Assembly: GCA_019359545.1 (NCBI GenBank)
Contig: JAHHHB010000002.1
Span: forward strand, 149,005-213,004
Length of the DNA stretch: 64,000 bases
Direction: 5' to 3'
From: Desmonostoc geniculatum HA4340-LM1
GTDB lineage: Bacteria; Cyanobacteriota; Cyanobacteriia; Cyanobacteriales; Nostocaceae
Position 1 is the first letter of the stretch. Each line of letters begins with the position of its first letter. The position numbers and the translations under genes were made by a program. Below, piece after piece: positions 36,171-43,972 of the stretch. The notes beneath the pieces were generated by a model. That model had not been told where the DNA came from. It saw only the letters and a list, made by a program, of their open reading frames with translations, and did not search any database.

Positions 36171-36277
36171 TATAGCGTTTCCCAGTCTAGTGAAGTACGC
36201 CCGTAGGGGCACGGCAGTGCCGTGCCCTTACAGCTTGCCATATAATTTTGTACTGCATCTGAATGAGAACCGCTATA
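36171..36277. mobile_element. Uninterrupted outer-type palindromic MITE
   Basis: Ends TATAGCGTTTCCC (36171) and GAGAACCGCTATA (36277). The inner arms GTACGC / TTGTAC flank the palindromic core CGTAGGGGCACGGCA and its complement. This 107-bp copy shows what the elements at 15938 and 47515 looked like before the second element inserted. Directly upstream (36072-36150) are GTTAGGAGTGAGGAA-type tandem repeats. Confidence 0.78.
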
Positions 36278-36348
36278 TAACTTATAACTCCAAACTCGAA
36301 ACTCCAAATTCCAAACTCCTAATTCCAAACTCCTAATTAAAAACTTTT

Positions 36349-37662
36349 ATGATTGAATTGCTGCAAGAAGTACGGGTAATCGACCCAGTTTCCCAAACCG
36401 ATGAATTATTTGATGTGCTGATTGCTGATGGTTATATCCAAGCAGTGGCTTCGTGCATTTCTGATATCAGTTCCGATACTCAAATCAGAGATTGTCGGGG
36501 ATTAGTTCTTGGTTCTGGGTTAGTGGATTTATACAGCCACTCCGGCGAACCAGGGTTTGAAGAACGGGAAACTCTTGTGTCTCTCTTGCAAGCTGCTGCT
36601 GCCGGCGGCTTTACTAGAGTTAGTATATTACCCGATACATCCCCAGCTATTGATAATCCTGCACTTGTGGCGCAGTTGCAGCATAGAAGGGCAGAGGGGC
36701 AGGGGAGCAGAGGGGCAGAGGAGAGTTTGTATACTTCTTCTCCCCTGCTCCCCTGCTCCCCTGCTCCCCTGCTTCATATCTGGGGCGCTATCACCCCAGA
36801 TGTAGCTGGGAAGCAAATGACGGAATTGGCAGATTTAGCCTCGGCTGGGGTTGTTGGTTTTACGGATGGTAAGCCTTTAGAAAATTTAGCGCTGGTGCAG
36901 CGGGTGTTAGAGTATCTCCAGCCGTTGGGTAAACCAGTTGCATTTTGGCCTTGCGATCGCCAATTAGCTGCAAATGGTGTAATCAGAGAAGGTGCCCAAG
37001 CACTGCGTTTAGGTTTACCGCCAGTACCCGCCAGTGCCGAAACAAGTGCGATCGCTGCAATTCTTGAATTAGTTGCAGCCATAGGCACACCAGTACATAT
37101 TATGCGCGTCTCCACAGCCCGCAGCGTGGAATTAATCGCAAGAGCCAAGGCTGCTGGTTTACCCATCACCGCCAGCACTACTTGGATGCATCTTTTATTA
37201 GATACCAAAGCAATTAAGAGTTATAATACCAGCTTGCATTTAGATCCGCCTTTAGGCAACGCCAGTGATGTAGCGGCCTTGCGTGCGGGGGTGCGTGAAG
37301 GGGTTGTAGATGCGATCGCCATCGACCATGCACCCTACACCTACGAAGAAAAAGTCCAGGCTTTTGCTGAAGCGCCGGCTGGAGCGATCGGTTTCGAGTT
37401 AGCATTGCCTTTGCTGTGGCAATATCTTGTGGAAACTGGGGAATTTACAGCTTTAGAATTATGGCGGGCATTGAGTAGTAATCCAGCCAAGTGTTTGGGG
37501 CAGAAAATCAATGCAATTAGCCCTCATCAATCAGCAGAACTAACTTTATTTGACCCCCAACAAACCTGGAAAGTTGAAAGGAAAAATCTGCATACACTTT
37601 CACAAAATACACCTTGGTTAGGACAACAATTAAAAGGTCGGGTTGTGCAAACTTGGTGTTAG
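36349..37662 (+). CDS. pyrC: Dihydroorotase-like amidohydrolase with altered metal-site motif and in-frame insert
   Basis: A 437-aa class I dihydroorotase-like protein. The framework is intact: GLVDLYSHSGEPGFEERETL, AGGFTRVSILPDTSPAID, HIMRVSTARSVELI, IAIDHAPYTYEEK and LSSNPAKCLGQ. In active DHOases the first motif is D-x-H-x-H-x-R-E-P-G with PNT. Here the first metal His is Tyr, the substrate Arg is Gly and the Asn is Asp. It may therefore be a non-catalytic PyrC-like partner or have another substrate. Residues about 113-142 are a low-complexity insert (AEGQGSRGAEESLYTSS, PLLPCSPAPLL) read from a GGGGAGCAG/CTCCCCTG repeat that keeps frame. A canonical pyrC is expected elsewhere in the genome. 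Confidence 0.75.
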   Translation: MIELLQEVRVIDPVSQTDELFDVLIADGYIQAVASCISDISSDTQIRDCRGLVLGSGLVDLYSHSGEPGFEERETLVSLLQAAAAGGFTRVSILPDTSPAIDNPALVAQLQHRRAEGQGSRGAEESLYTSSPLLPCSPAPLLHIWGAITPDVAGKQMTELADLASAGVVGFTDGKPLENLALVQRVLEYLQPLGKPVAFWPCDRQLAANGVIREGAQALRLGLPPVPASAETSAIAAILELVAAIGTPVHIMRVSTARSVELIARAKAAGLPITASTTWMHLLLDTKAIKSYNTSLHLDPPLGNASDVAALRAGVREGVVDAIAIDHAPYTYEEKVQAFAEAPAGAIGFELALPLLWQYLVETGEFTALELWRALSSNPAKCLGQKINAISPHQSAELTLFDPQQTWKVERKNLHTLSQNTPWLGQQLKGRVVQTWC

Positions 37663-37743
37663 TTGTGTTCAATACTGTTAATACAAATTCTCTGGGTAAT
37701 TTGTCAATATAGCCATATGATGTGATTTCTGAGGGACAATTCC

Positions 37744-38013
37744 ATGATGGAAACAGATATTTTAGTGAAAGTTACAGCAGAAGGTCAATTGAAACTCCCA
37801 GTAGAACTTCAGGCGCAACTTCACGCTGGTGATGAATATCTTGTGACTATTACAGATGAGGAAATTGTATTAAAGAAAATCTCTAAGCCAAGTGTTGATT
37901 TAGATCAATTTCTCGAAAAAATGGATGCACTTGAACCTGACCCTAATCAACCAAGCTTAGAAGAAATTCATGAAATCGTTAAGGAAGTGCGACAGGAGTT
38001 ATGGTCTAAATAA
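37744..38013 (+). CDS. AbrB/MazE-like antitoxin
   Basis: An 89-aa protein with an N-terminal swapped-hairpin (AbrB/SpoVT-like) DNA-binding motif (VKVTAEGQLKLPVELQAQLH, GDEYLVTITDEEIVLKKI) and an acidic C-terminal tail (DALEPDPNQPSLEEIHEIVK) that would bind a toxin. ATG 37744 or 37747 is the start, with AGGGA upstream. Its stop overlaps the start of a PIN-type toxin gene (TAATG), the normal coupled arrangement of type II toxin-antitoxin pairs. The toxin is truncated, so this is an orphan antitoxin. Confidence 0.8.
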   Translation: MMETDILVKVTAEGQLKLPVELQAQLHAGDEYLVTITDEEIVLKKISKPSVDLDQFLEKMDALEPDPNQPSLEEIHEIVKEVRQELWSK

Positions 38014-38078
38014 TGAAAATTGTGCTTGATGTTAACGTTTGGATTTCGGCTTTGCTTTGGGTTTTAATAAGTGATTAG
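38013..38078 (+). pseudogene. PIN-domain toxin, truncated after about 17 codons
   Basis: The frame starts in the TAATG overlap and reads MKIVLDVNVWISALLW, the N-terminal strand of a PIN ribonuclease with the first metal Asp. It then runs into VLISD and a stop. The break coincides with TTTTAATAAGTGATTAGGCG (38062), also found at 34174-34195, so the gene was probably cut by a mobile repeat or a deletion ending in it. Confidence 0.82.
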
Positions 38079-38322
38079 GCGGACATGATATCACACATTT
38101 GCAAAAACTTCTGGTTCAATACTTGCATAGTATTTTTGCCTGATTTTCCTCAGAAGCTAACGGCAGTAGTTACAGTGGTTTGCTTAGCTCATCATAGCCA
38201 GAGCGATTTACTAGCTAAACTTTTCACCAACACAAAACCTAAGCCACTGAACTGCTTACCAACTCTACCGTGTAGACACAAGTCTTTTAGAGTTATTGCG
38301 TAACGTAGGATAGGTTAATTTT

Positions 38323-38469
38323 TGCTCTTCGATGCATCAAAGGTGCTCTTCGATGCATCAAAGGTGCTCTTCGATGCATCAAAGGTGTAGAGCGATGCTT
38401 CAAAGGTGTAGGTCGATGCAACAAAGGTGCTCTTCGATGCAACAAAGATGCAGGGCGATGCATCTTTGT
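38323..38469. repeat. 21-bp minisatellite, seven units
   Basis: The unit TGCTCTTCGATGCATCAAAG(G) starts at 38323, 38344, 38365, 38386, 38407, 38428 and 38449. The first three are identical and later units diverge by substitution. The last unit ends in CATCTTTGTTGC, which is complementary to GCAACAAAGATG just before it and can close a hairpin. Because the period is a multiple of three, frames through it encode 7-residue repeats on both strands. Confidence 0.92.
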
Positions 38470-38539
38470 TGCAAGTCAAGAGACTTGTGTGTATATCGTA
38501 GCTTTGTAGGGGAGAGGTTTGGAGAGAGGTATTGCAAAT

Positions 38540-38930
38540 AAGAGTAACGCATTCCCCACGCATAAATGCGGGGGCTTTTAGCAGAGAAAGAGAAATAGCG
38601 GTTTGGTTCCTGCTCAGGTTCCGAAACACTATCCCCCGAGCCTCTAGGCGCGGTTACGATTAAACAGAGGATGGACTCATCCCCACGCCCCAGAAACACA
38701 TTGTTTTGCCTTTTGGCAAGCAGTGCGCTTCTAGCCTATCAAGGCTACGCGACAGCCTTTGCGTCTACTGGCGAAGCCGTTTCTGTGGAATCACACAGTG
38801 CCTTTGCCCATTTCGACATACACTTAATTCTCTCATGAAACACAAGTATTTTTGGACTCTGAATAAATTCAGATGCGCCTTACTCTCATACATGAATGTA
38901 GGGGCTTCCACGGCGCGAGGACTTTGGTGA
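38540..38930 (-). pseudogene. Probable 3' remnant of a tnpB-type insertion sequence
   Basis: On the minus strand the frame around 38700-38560 (RGDESILCLIVTAPRGSGDS, SVSEPEQEPNRYFSFSAKSP) resembles the variable C-terminal tail of IS200/IS605 TnpB. It is followed by a hairpin CCCCGCATTTATGCGTGGGG (about 38556-38575), like the element's right end. The core nuclease sequence is missing. Repeat inserts (GACAGCCTTTGCGTCTACTG) interrupt the rest. The identification rests on form rather than on catalytic motifs. Confidence 0.4.
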
Positions 38931-39067
38931 AAAGTCAGATCGAGTATCTTATGTCGATCGCTTAGCTAAGTTTGTTTCAGCCGATTGATCGCAGAATATT
39001 AAAACAAGTTTAGTCAAACCCAACATTATATTTAAATTAACGTTGGGTTTGGCTTAATTTAACTAGC

Positions 39068-39802
39068 CTAATGATTTGGCGGTGTTGCATCTGGTGGCGT
39101 TTCGGCTGGGGGAGCCAGAGATGCATCTGGAGCAATTTCTTCCACGGGAATCTGTTCTTTGTTTTCAGTTTCGGCATCTGGTTGGGCTGCTTCCACTAAT
39201 TCCCAGGATGGCGGATTTGGTGGAATCGCTTCTGGTACACTCTCGGTTTTTGCTTCGGTGTCGGTAGTAGCGATCGCCTCCTCTACTGGTTGTTCTGGTG
39301 TGGCAGTAGTATTGTCGATAATCTCAACAGTAGGTTGCTGTGCCAGTACAGAGGTAATGTCTTCAGGTTTGGTTGTTGTGGGTGTCTTTTGACCAACAGT
39401 TTGTTGCACCTTGTCTTTCACACCACTGAAGGTGCTACCGATATCCTGTTGCAACTGAGCTAACCGTTCCTGAAGGGACAATTTATTTACCTGTTCCTGA
39501 ATGCCAGTTTTCACCGTCTCAGCACTAGGTACTTGGGTTTGTTGTGCCTGTGGTGTTAGTTGCCGACGTAACGAAAGAGTTTGCCAGCCAAATGAAACCA
39601 AAAGAGCGACGCTAGCCACATGACCCAGCAACAAACCGCCAGAAATACGTGGTGCAAACACCCATAAGACTAGGGCGTAGAACAGCCCCACACCACTCCA
39701 GATAAAATCATTCTTACGATGGATTTCTGGGAAAAAGAAAGCTGCTATGTAAATGGCTAGACTACCAAGACCGACTACCAAAGCTAGGACATATGCCAGC
39801 AT
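39068..39802 (-). CDS. ycf66: Ycf66 family membrane protein
   Basis: A 244-aa protein. Three or so N-terminal membrane segments (MLAYVLALVVGLGSLAIYIA, FIWSGVGLFYALVLWVFAPR, GHVASVALLVSFGWQTLSLR) are followed by a coiled-coil segment (LQERLAQLQQDIGSTFSGVK) and an acidic Pro/Glu-rich tail. The N-terminal part matches the Ycf66 family found in cyanobacteria and some plastids, of unknown function. The length variation of the tail is normal for the family. ATG 39802 begins the first membrane segment. Confidence 0.88.
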   Translation of the reverse strand: MLAYVLALVVGLGSLAIYIAAFFFPEIHRKNDFIWSGVGLFYALVLWVFAPRISGGLLLGHVASVALLVSFGWQTLSLRRQLTPQAQQTQVPSAETVKTGIQEQVNKLSLQERLAQLQQDIGSTFSGVKDKVQQTVGQKTPTTTKPEDITSVLAQQPTVEIIDNTTATPEQPVEEAIATTDTEAKTESVPEAIPPNPPSWELVEAAQPDAETENKEQIPVEEIAPDASLAPPAETPPDATPPNH

Positions 39803-40154
39803 TATTCGGTTACTCCTTTGACTAGGGATTAAGGATTGGGGACTGGGGATTGGGGATTGGGGATTAAGTGTTGGGGATTAAGTGTTGGGGATTGGGTATT
39901 GGAAACTAAGAAAAAATTTCTCACTTCCAGTCCCTAATCCCTAGTCCCCAGTCCCCAGCCCCCAGTCCCCAGTCCTCATTCCCCATTCCCCCATCTCAAT
40001 TGTTGATTTAGATACAACTTAAAATTAATTATCTGTGTTAGTTGTGGATTTTTGTCGTTGAGATCAACTCTTAAGGTCTTCTTTAGGAGATCGGCGAAAA
40101 TCTCGGACTACCCTAAAAGATGAAAGGATCTGCAAGAGTTAGCCAAACAAATTT
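39803..40154. repeat. GGGGATT/CCCCAGT inverted repeat tract upstream of gnd
   Basis: Positions about 39828-39900 are tandem GGGGATT, GGGGACT and AAGTGTTGGGGATT units. Positions about 39925-40000 are the complementary CCCCAGTCCCTAATC units. Together they could fold into a long imperfect hairpin. The remaining 150 bp before ATG 40155 is the probable gnd promoter region. Confidence 0.75.
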
Positions 40155-41588
40155 ATGACATTACAAAGCTTTGGTGTGATTGGACTAGCCGTTATGGGCG
40201 AGAATATCGCTCTAAACGTGGAACGTAATGGCTTCCCAATTGCAGTTTACAACCGCTCCCGAGAAAAAACGGATGCCTTTATGGCGCAGCGTGCGCCAGG
40301 ACGGAACGTCAAAGCCGCTTTTACCCTAGAAGAATTTGTCGCCTCATTGGAACGTCCCCGCAAAATCCTTGTCATGGTGCAAGCTGGTAAGCCAGTGGAT
40401 GCAGTGATTGCTCAACTCAAGCCTTTGCTAGATGAAGGCGATATCATTATCGACGGTGGCAACTCTTGGTTTGAAGATACAGAACGACGCACTCAAGAAT
40501 TAGAACCCACTGGACTTCGGTATCTTGGTATGGGTGTCAGTGGTGGTGAAGAAGGAGCGCTAAACGGTCCTTCACTAATGCCCGGAGGTACAACCAGTTC
40601 TTACGAGTATCTATCGCCAATTTTCAACAAAATTGCTGCCCAAGTCGATGATGGCCCTTGTGTAACCTACATAGGTCCCGGCGGTTCTGGTCACTATGTC
40701 AAAATGGTACATAACGGCATTGAATACGGCGACATGCAGCTAATTGCTGAAGCCTACGACTTGCTGAAAAGTGTCGTTGGATTAGACCATAATCAGCTAC
40801 ATGAGGTGTTTGCTGAATGGAACACCACTGATGAACTCGATTCATTTTTGATTGAGATTACCAAGAATATCTTCCCATATCTTGACCCAGAAACAAATTT
40901 ACCCCTGGTAGATTTGATTGTTGACGCAGCAGGTCAAAAGGGAACTGGACGCTGGACTGTGCAGACTGCATTGGAATTGGGAGTTTCGATTCCCACAATT
41001 ACAGCAGCAGTTAATGCCCGGATTATATCTTCTATTAAAGAGGAGCGGGTTGCAGCATCTAAAGTTCTAACAGGCCCCAGTGGCAAGTATGACGGGCAAA
41101 CCAAGGACTTTATCAACAAAGTACGCGATGCTCTCTATTGCTCAAAAATCTGTTCTTATGCTCAAGGGATGGCGTTGCTATCCACAGCTTCAAAAACATA
41201 TAACTGGAATTTGAATCTGGGCGAAATGGCGCGGATTTGGAAAGGTGGTTGTATTATTCGCGCTCGCTTTTTGAATAAGATTAAGAAGGCTTTTAGCGAA
41301 AATCCAGCTTTGCCTAACCTGCTGTTAGCTCCCGAATTTAAGCAGACAATTCTCGACAGACAGACTGCTTGGCGGGAAGTGATAGCCACAGCAGCGAAAT
41401 TGGGAATTCCAGTCCCGGCATTTAGCGCATCCTTGGATTATTTTGACAGCTATCGCCGCGATCGCCTACCCCAAAACCTGACTCAAGCACAACGCGATTA
41501 CTTCGGCGCACACACCTACCTGCGTCTTGATAAGCCCGGAAGCTTCCACACTGAATGGGTACCAATTGCTGAAGCTGATAAAAAATAG
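40155..41588 (+). CDS. gnd: 6-phosphogluconate dehydrogenase (decarboxylating)
   Basis: A 477-aa oxidative pentose phosphate enzyme that converts 6-phosphogluconate to ribulose 5-phosphate with NADPH production. The N-terminal NADP fold is GVIGLAVMGENIALNVERNG with the specificity segment YNRSREKT. The substrate site shows MGVSGGEEGALNGPSLMPGG, the catalytic Lys in GSGHYVKMVHNGIEYGDMQL and DAAGQKGTGRWTVQ. The C-terminus carries RDYFGAHTYLRLDKPGSFHT. Length is normal. No zwf or opcA is nearby. Confidence 0.97.
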   Translation: MTLQSFGVIGLAVMGENIALNVERNGFPIAVYNRSREKTDAFMAQRAPGRNVKAAFTLEEFVASLERPRKILVMVQAGKPVDAVIAQLKPLLDEGDIIIDGGNSWFEDTERRTQELEPTGLRYLGMGVSGGEEGALNGPSLMPGGTTSSYEYLSPIFNKIAAQVDDGPCVTYIGPGGSGHYVKMVHNGIEYGDMQLIAEAYDLLKSVVGLDHNQLHEVFAEWNTTDELDSFLIEITKNIFPYLDPETNLPLVDLIVDAAGQKGTGRWTVQTALELGVSIPTITAAVNARIISSIKEERVAASKVLTGPSGKYDGQTKDFINKVRDALYCSKICSYAQGMALLSTASKTYNWNLNLGEMARIWKGGCIIRARFLNKIKKAFSENPALPNLLLAPEFKQTILDRQTAWREVIATAAKLGIPVPAFSASLDYFDSYRRDRLPQNLTQAQRDYFGAHTYLRLDKPGSFHTEWVPIAEADKK

Positions 41589-42022
41589 TCTGAATTCAGA
41601 ATTCAGAATTCAGAATTCAGAAGTCAGAATTGGGGAGTCAAATAGGCTTTGCCCAAGCTACCAGACTTAGGTTGTGTACTTCACTTTCCTTTAAATCCGC
41701 TGTATACCACCATATTGTGAAAGTTGAAAGAGTTTTCAACTGCAATTTTGATAGTGACTCTGAAATTCAGAGTCATTTTTTTATCGAACAGAATTCAGGA
41801 GTCAGGAGTCAGAATTCGGCAATGTTTTTTGACCGAAAAAGCGGATGAATAACCGGGTTTAAGACCCCCACCAAATTTTCAATTTGGTGGTCTTCAATCA
41901 GTCGCGGGTCCCAATCCCCGACTGATAGCGAAGCGTTAGCGAGTCATCGAGCGTCTTGATTCTGACTCCTGAATTCTGACTTCTGAATTCTTCTTCAAGG
42001 TGTTGTGTAATGGCTTGAATAG
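41589..42022. repeat. GAATTCAG repeats and short inverted repeats
   Basis: Tandem CAGAATT repeats at 41591-41626 and related CAGGAGTCAGAATTC units at 41790-41818 and 41956-41992. A stretch TTGTGTACTTCACTTTCCTTTAAATCCGCTGTATA (41673-41707) resembles 63090-63117. An inverted repeat CCACCAAATTTTCAATTTGG lies at 41869-41888. No gene. Confidence 0.7.
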
Positions 42023-42298
42023 CTACTGAATTTTTGATGCAATAATAACAATAAACACAACAAGACCTAGCGCTCTGCGAAAATAATTAACGCCTTGAAA
42101 TAATTCCAGCCAAGCCCAAGTAAACAAAGAACCATTTGCCAGTATTTCTAACACTGTATTGACTTTGTCACTTGTAAAAATTAGAGCTAGTAAACTGGTT
42201 ACTATCCAAACAATAAGGGGCAGGTTTGGCATCTGAGCTATAACAATTTTGCCATCGCTGTCACGGAAGGTTTTATCAAATAATGTATTTTCCATCAT
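42023..42298 (-). CDS. Small membrane protein
   Basis: A 91-aa protein with a polar N-terminus (MMENTLFDKTFRDSDGKIVI) and two or three hydrophobic helices (PLIVWIVTSLLALIF, LVVFIVIIASKIQ). The intact start (ATG 42298 or 42295) and compact helical plan suggest a real conserved protein. Family not recognised. No partner in an operon is evident. Confidence 0.65.
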   Translation of the reverse strand: MMENTLFDKTFRDSDGKIVIAQMPNLPLIVWIVTSLLALIFTSDKVNTVLEILANGSLFTWAWLELFQGVNYFRRALGLVVFIVIIASKIQ

Positions 42299-42590
42299 TT
42301 TTAACTAGTGAGATGAGAGCGGTAAAATGCATTCATACAGACGATTTCAAGGAAAGTGAAGTACACGCAACACGCTCCGCAACGCTGCAAGGTAGCTTGA
42401 TATCTGAGCTGATACTGTAACTTTACACCAATAGTCCCCAAGACCGCTTGTAACCAAAGGCGGACAAGAAATCTACCCCACAAGAAGCACAAAAATTAGG
42501 TGATTAAAAAATCTGACTCGATAATCATCATCGCGATCGCACCTCTTAAAATGAATTAGTGTAGCTAATTACTGCTGGAGGTACTCAAAG
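42299..42590. other. Spacer between divergent gene and P450 fragment
   Basis: Nothing supportable apart from an HIP1-like GCGATCGC at 42533. A 63-codon minus frame here has no credible content. GGAGG at 42580 is the ribosome site of the P450 fragment. Confidence 0.4.
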
Positions 42591-43169
42591 ATGGGGCAGC
42601 TAAAGTCCGCCGAGGAAATACCTGGTACCTATGGCTTGCCCGTCTTGGGCGAGACTTTGGAAATATTCCGCGATTTAGAATTGTATATATGGCGGCGATT
42701 TCATCAATATGGTTCAGTTTTTAAGACGAGGGTGCTGGGACGTAAACGTGCTTATTTAATTGGCCCTGATGCTAATCGCTTGGTGCTGGTGGAACAAGCA
42801 GAAAATATGTCATCGCGGATTGGCTGGTATTTCCTGGAACCCGCATTTGGCAACAATATTTTATTACAAGACGGGGAAGAACATCGGCTAACTCGCCGCT
42901 TAATGTATCCAGCATTTCACGGAAAAGCGATCGCCACATATTTCGACACAATTCAAAATATAGTGGAAGACTTCCTCAAAGATTGGGGAGAACGGGGAAC
43001 GATTTCTTTAAATTCTAGTTTCCGCCAACTAACCCTGATAGTTGCAACTCGTCTCTTTTTAGGAACTCAAAACAAAAGCGAAGTCGAGCAAACTAGTCAG
43101 TGGTTTACACAATTAATTGATAGCAGTTTTGCAATACTCAAATGGAATGTCCCGAAATTTCAGTGCTAG
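42591..43169 (+). pseudogene. Cytochrome P450, N-terminal fragment (CYP120-like)
   Basis: 192 codons equal to the first ~40% of a soluble cyanobacterial P450: PGTYGLPVLGETLEIFRDLE, the helix-C motif GEEHRLTRRLMYPAFHGKAI (heme-propionate contacts), and LTLIVATRLFLG. The I-helix, ExxR and the heme-thiolate Cys region are all missing, so it cannot bind heme. It stops at 43169. Just after, in another frame, ISVLDLIQIFNKRLYSDAFE looks like a fragment of a different protein, suggesting a deletion joined two genes. The start and GGAGG ribosome site are intact, so a truncated peptide may still be made. Confidence 0.85.
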
Positions 43170-43383
43170 ATTTAATTCAAATATTTAATAAAAGACTATA
43201 TTCAGATGCATTTGAAGAAGATGAACTATCTGCACATCTGGCAGTGATTGATAAAACTTGATTTTACTGTTTTATAAAACTTACTTCAATTTTTCTACTC
43301 AACTAGAAGCTCATCTTCATAGATGGTTAGCCCAATGAGTCAACCCAGTGCTACGCTACAGTTAGCAAGCTTGAGAGGCAAAT

Positions 43384-43959
43384 ATGACTGCCCTGATTCT
43401 GAACCTCAGCCCCACCATTGAACTAACAGATGAGCAATTCTTCCAACTGTGTCAGAATAATCGAGATTTGCGACTTGAGCGCACGGCAGAGGGAGAATTA
43501 ATTATTATGCCACCAACTGGATGGGAAAGCGGAAATCGAAATAGCAGACTGACACAGCGCTTAGGTAATTGGACTGACACTGATGGTACAGGACTGGCTT
43601 TTGACTCTTCAACTGGTTTCAAACTTCCTAATGGTGCAAATCGGTCTCCTGATGCGTCTTGGGTGAGTCGCCAGCGATTAGAAGCCCTAAATCCAGATCC
43701 TGATAGATTCCTACCAATGGCACCCGATTTTGTAGTGGAATTACGCTCTGCTTCAGACAGCTTAAAAACTGTACAAGAAAAGATGCGGGAATATATTAAC
43801 AATGGTGTGCGTTTGGGTTGGCTAATTGACCCCCAGAATCAACGCGTAGAAATTTACCGTCCAGGACAGGATGTTGAGATTCTGCGATCGCCTACTAGTT
43901 TATCAGGAGAAGATGTTTTACCTGGGTTTATGTTAGATTTAGCACAGATTTTAAATTAA
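43384..43959 (+). CDS. Uma2 family (DUF820) PD-(D/E)XK nuclease-like protein
   Basis: A 191-aa protein of the Uma2 family, which is greatly expanded in cyanobacteria. The restriction-endonuclease-like core is visible: ELIIMPPTGWESGNRNSRLT (with Glu), SSTGFKLPNGANRSPDASWV (the catalytic Asp region), DFVVELRSASDSLKTVQEKM (E-x-R in place of E-x-K) and GVRLGWLIDPQNQRVEIYRP. Size and motifs are complete. The cellular role of this family is not settled. No transposase or toxin-antitoxin partner is adjacent. Confidence 0.9.
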   Translation: MTALILNLSPTIELTDEQFFQLCQNNRDLRLERTAEGELIIMPPTGWESGNRNSRLTQRLGNWTDTDGTGLAFDSSTGFKLPNGANRSPDASWVSRQRLEALNPDPDRFLPMAPDFVVELRSASDSLKTVQEKMREYINNGVRLGWLIDPQNQRVEIYRPGQDVEILRSPTSLSGEDVLPGFMLDLAQILN

Positions 43960-43972
43960 TTACTGTATTTTT

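Larger units (their letters stand above)
38079..39067. other. Decayed region with minisatellite and IS remnants
   Basis: Nearly 1 kb without an intact gene. In order: sequence following the broken PIN gene (38079-38310), a 21-bp minisatellite (38323-38469), and IS-like debris (38540-38930). Open frames here are repeat-derived or lack any recognisable content. Confidence 0.6.

Noticed and set aside
38085..38303. 72-codon plus-strand frame after the broken PIN gene
   Set aside because: It does not continue the PIN fold in any frame I can read and shows no family features.
38323..38469. Possible CRISPR array (regularly spaced repeats)
   Set aside because: The 21-bp units are contiguous with no unique spacers, and no cas gene is in the window; it is a minisatellite.
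38332..38541. 69-codon frame encoding MHQRCSS repeats
   Set aside because: Entirely a translation of the 21-bp minisatellite; no ribosome site and an equally long repeat frame on the other strand.
42301..42492. 63-codon minus-strand frame
   Set aside because: Composition unlike neighbouring genes (many Cys/Arg/Gln), no start context, no family.
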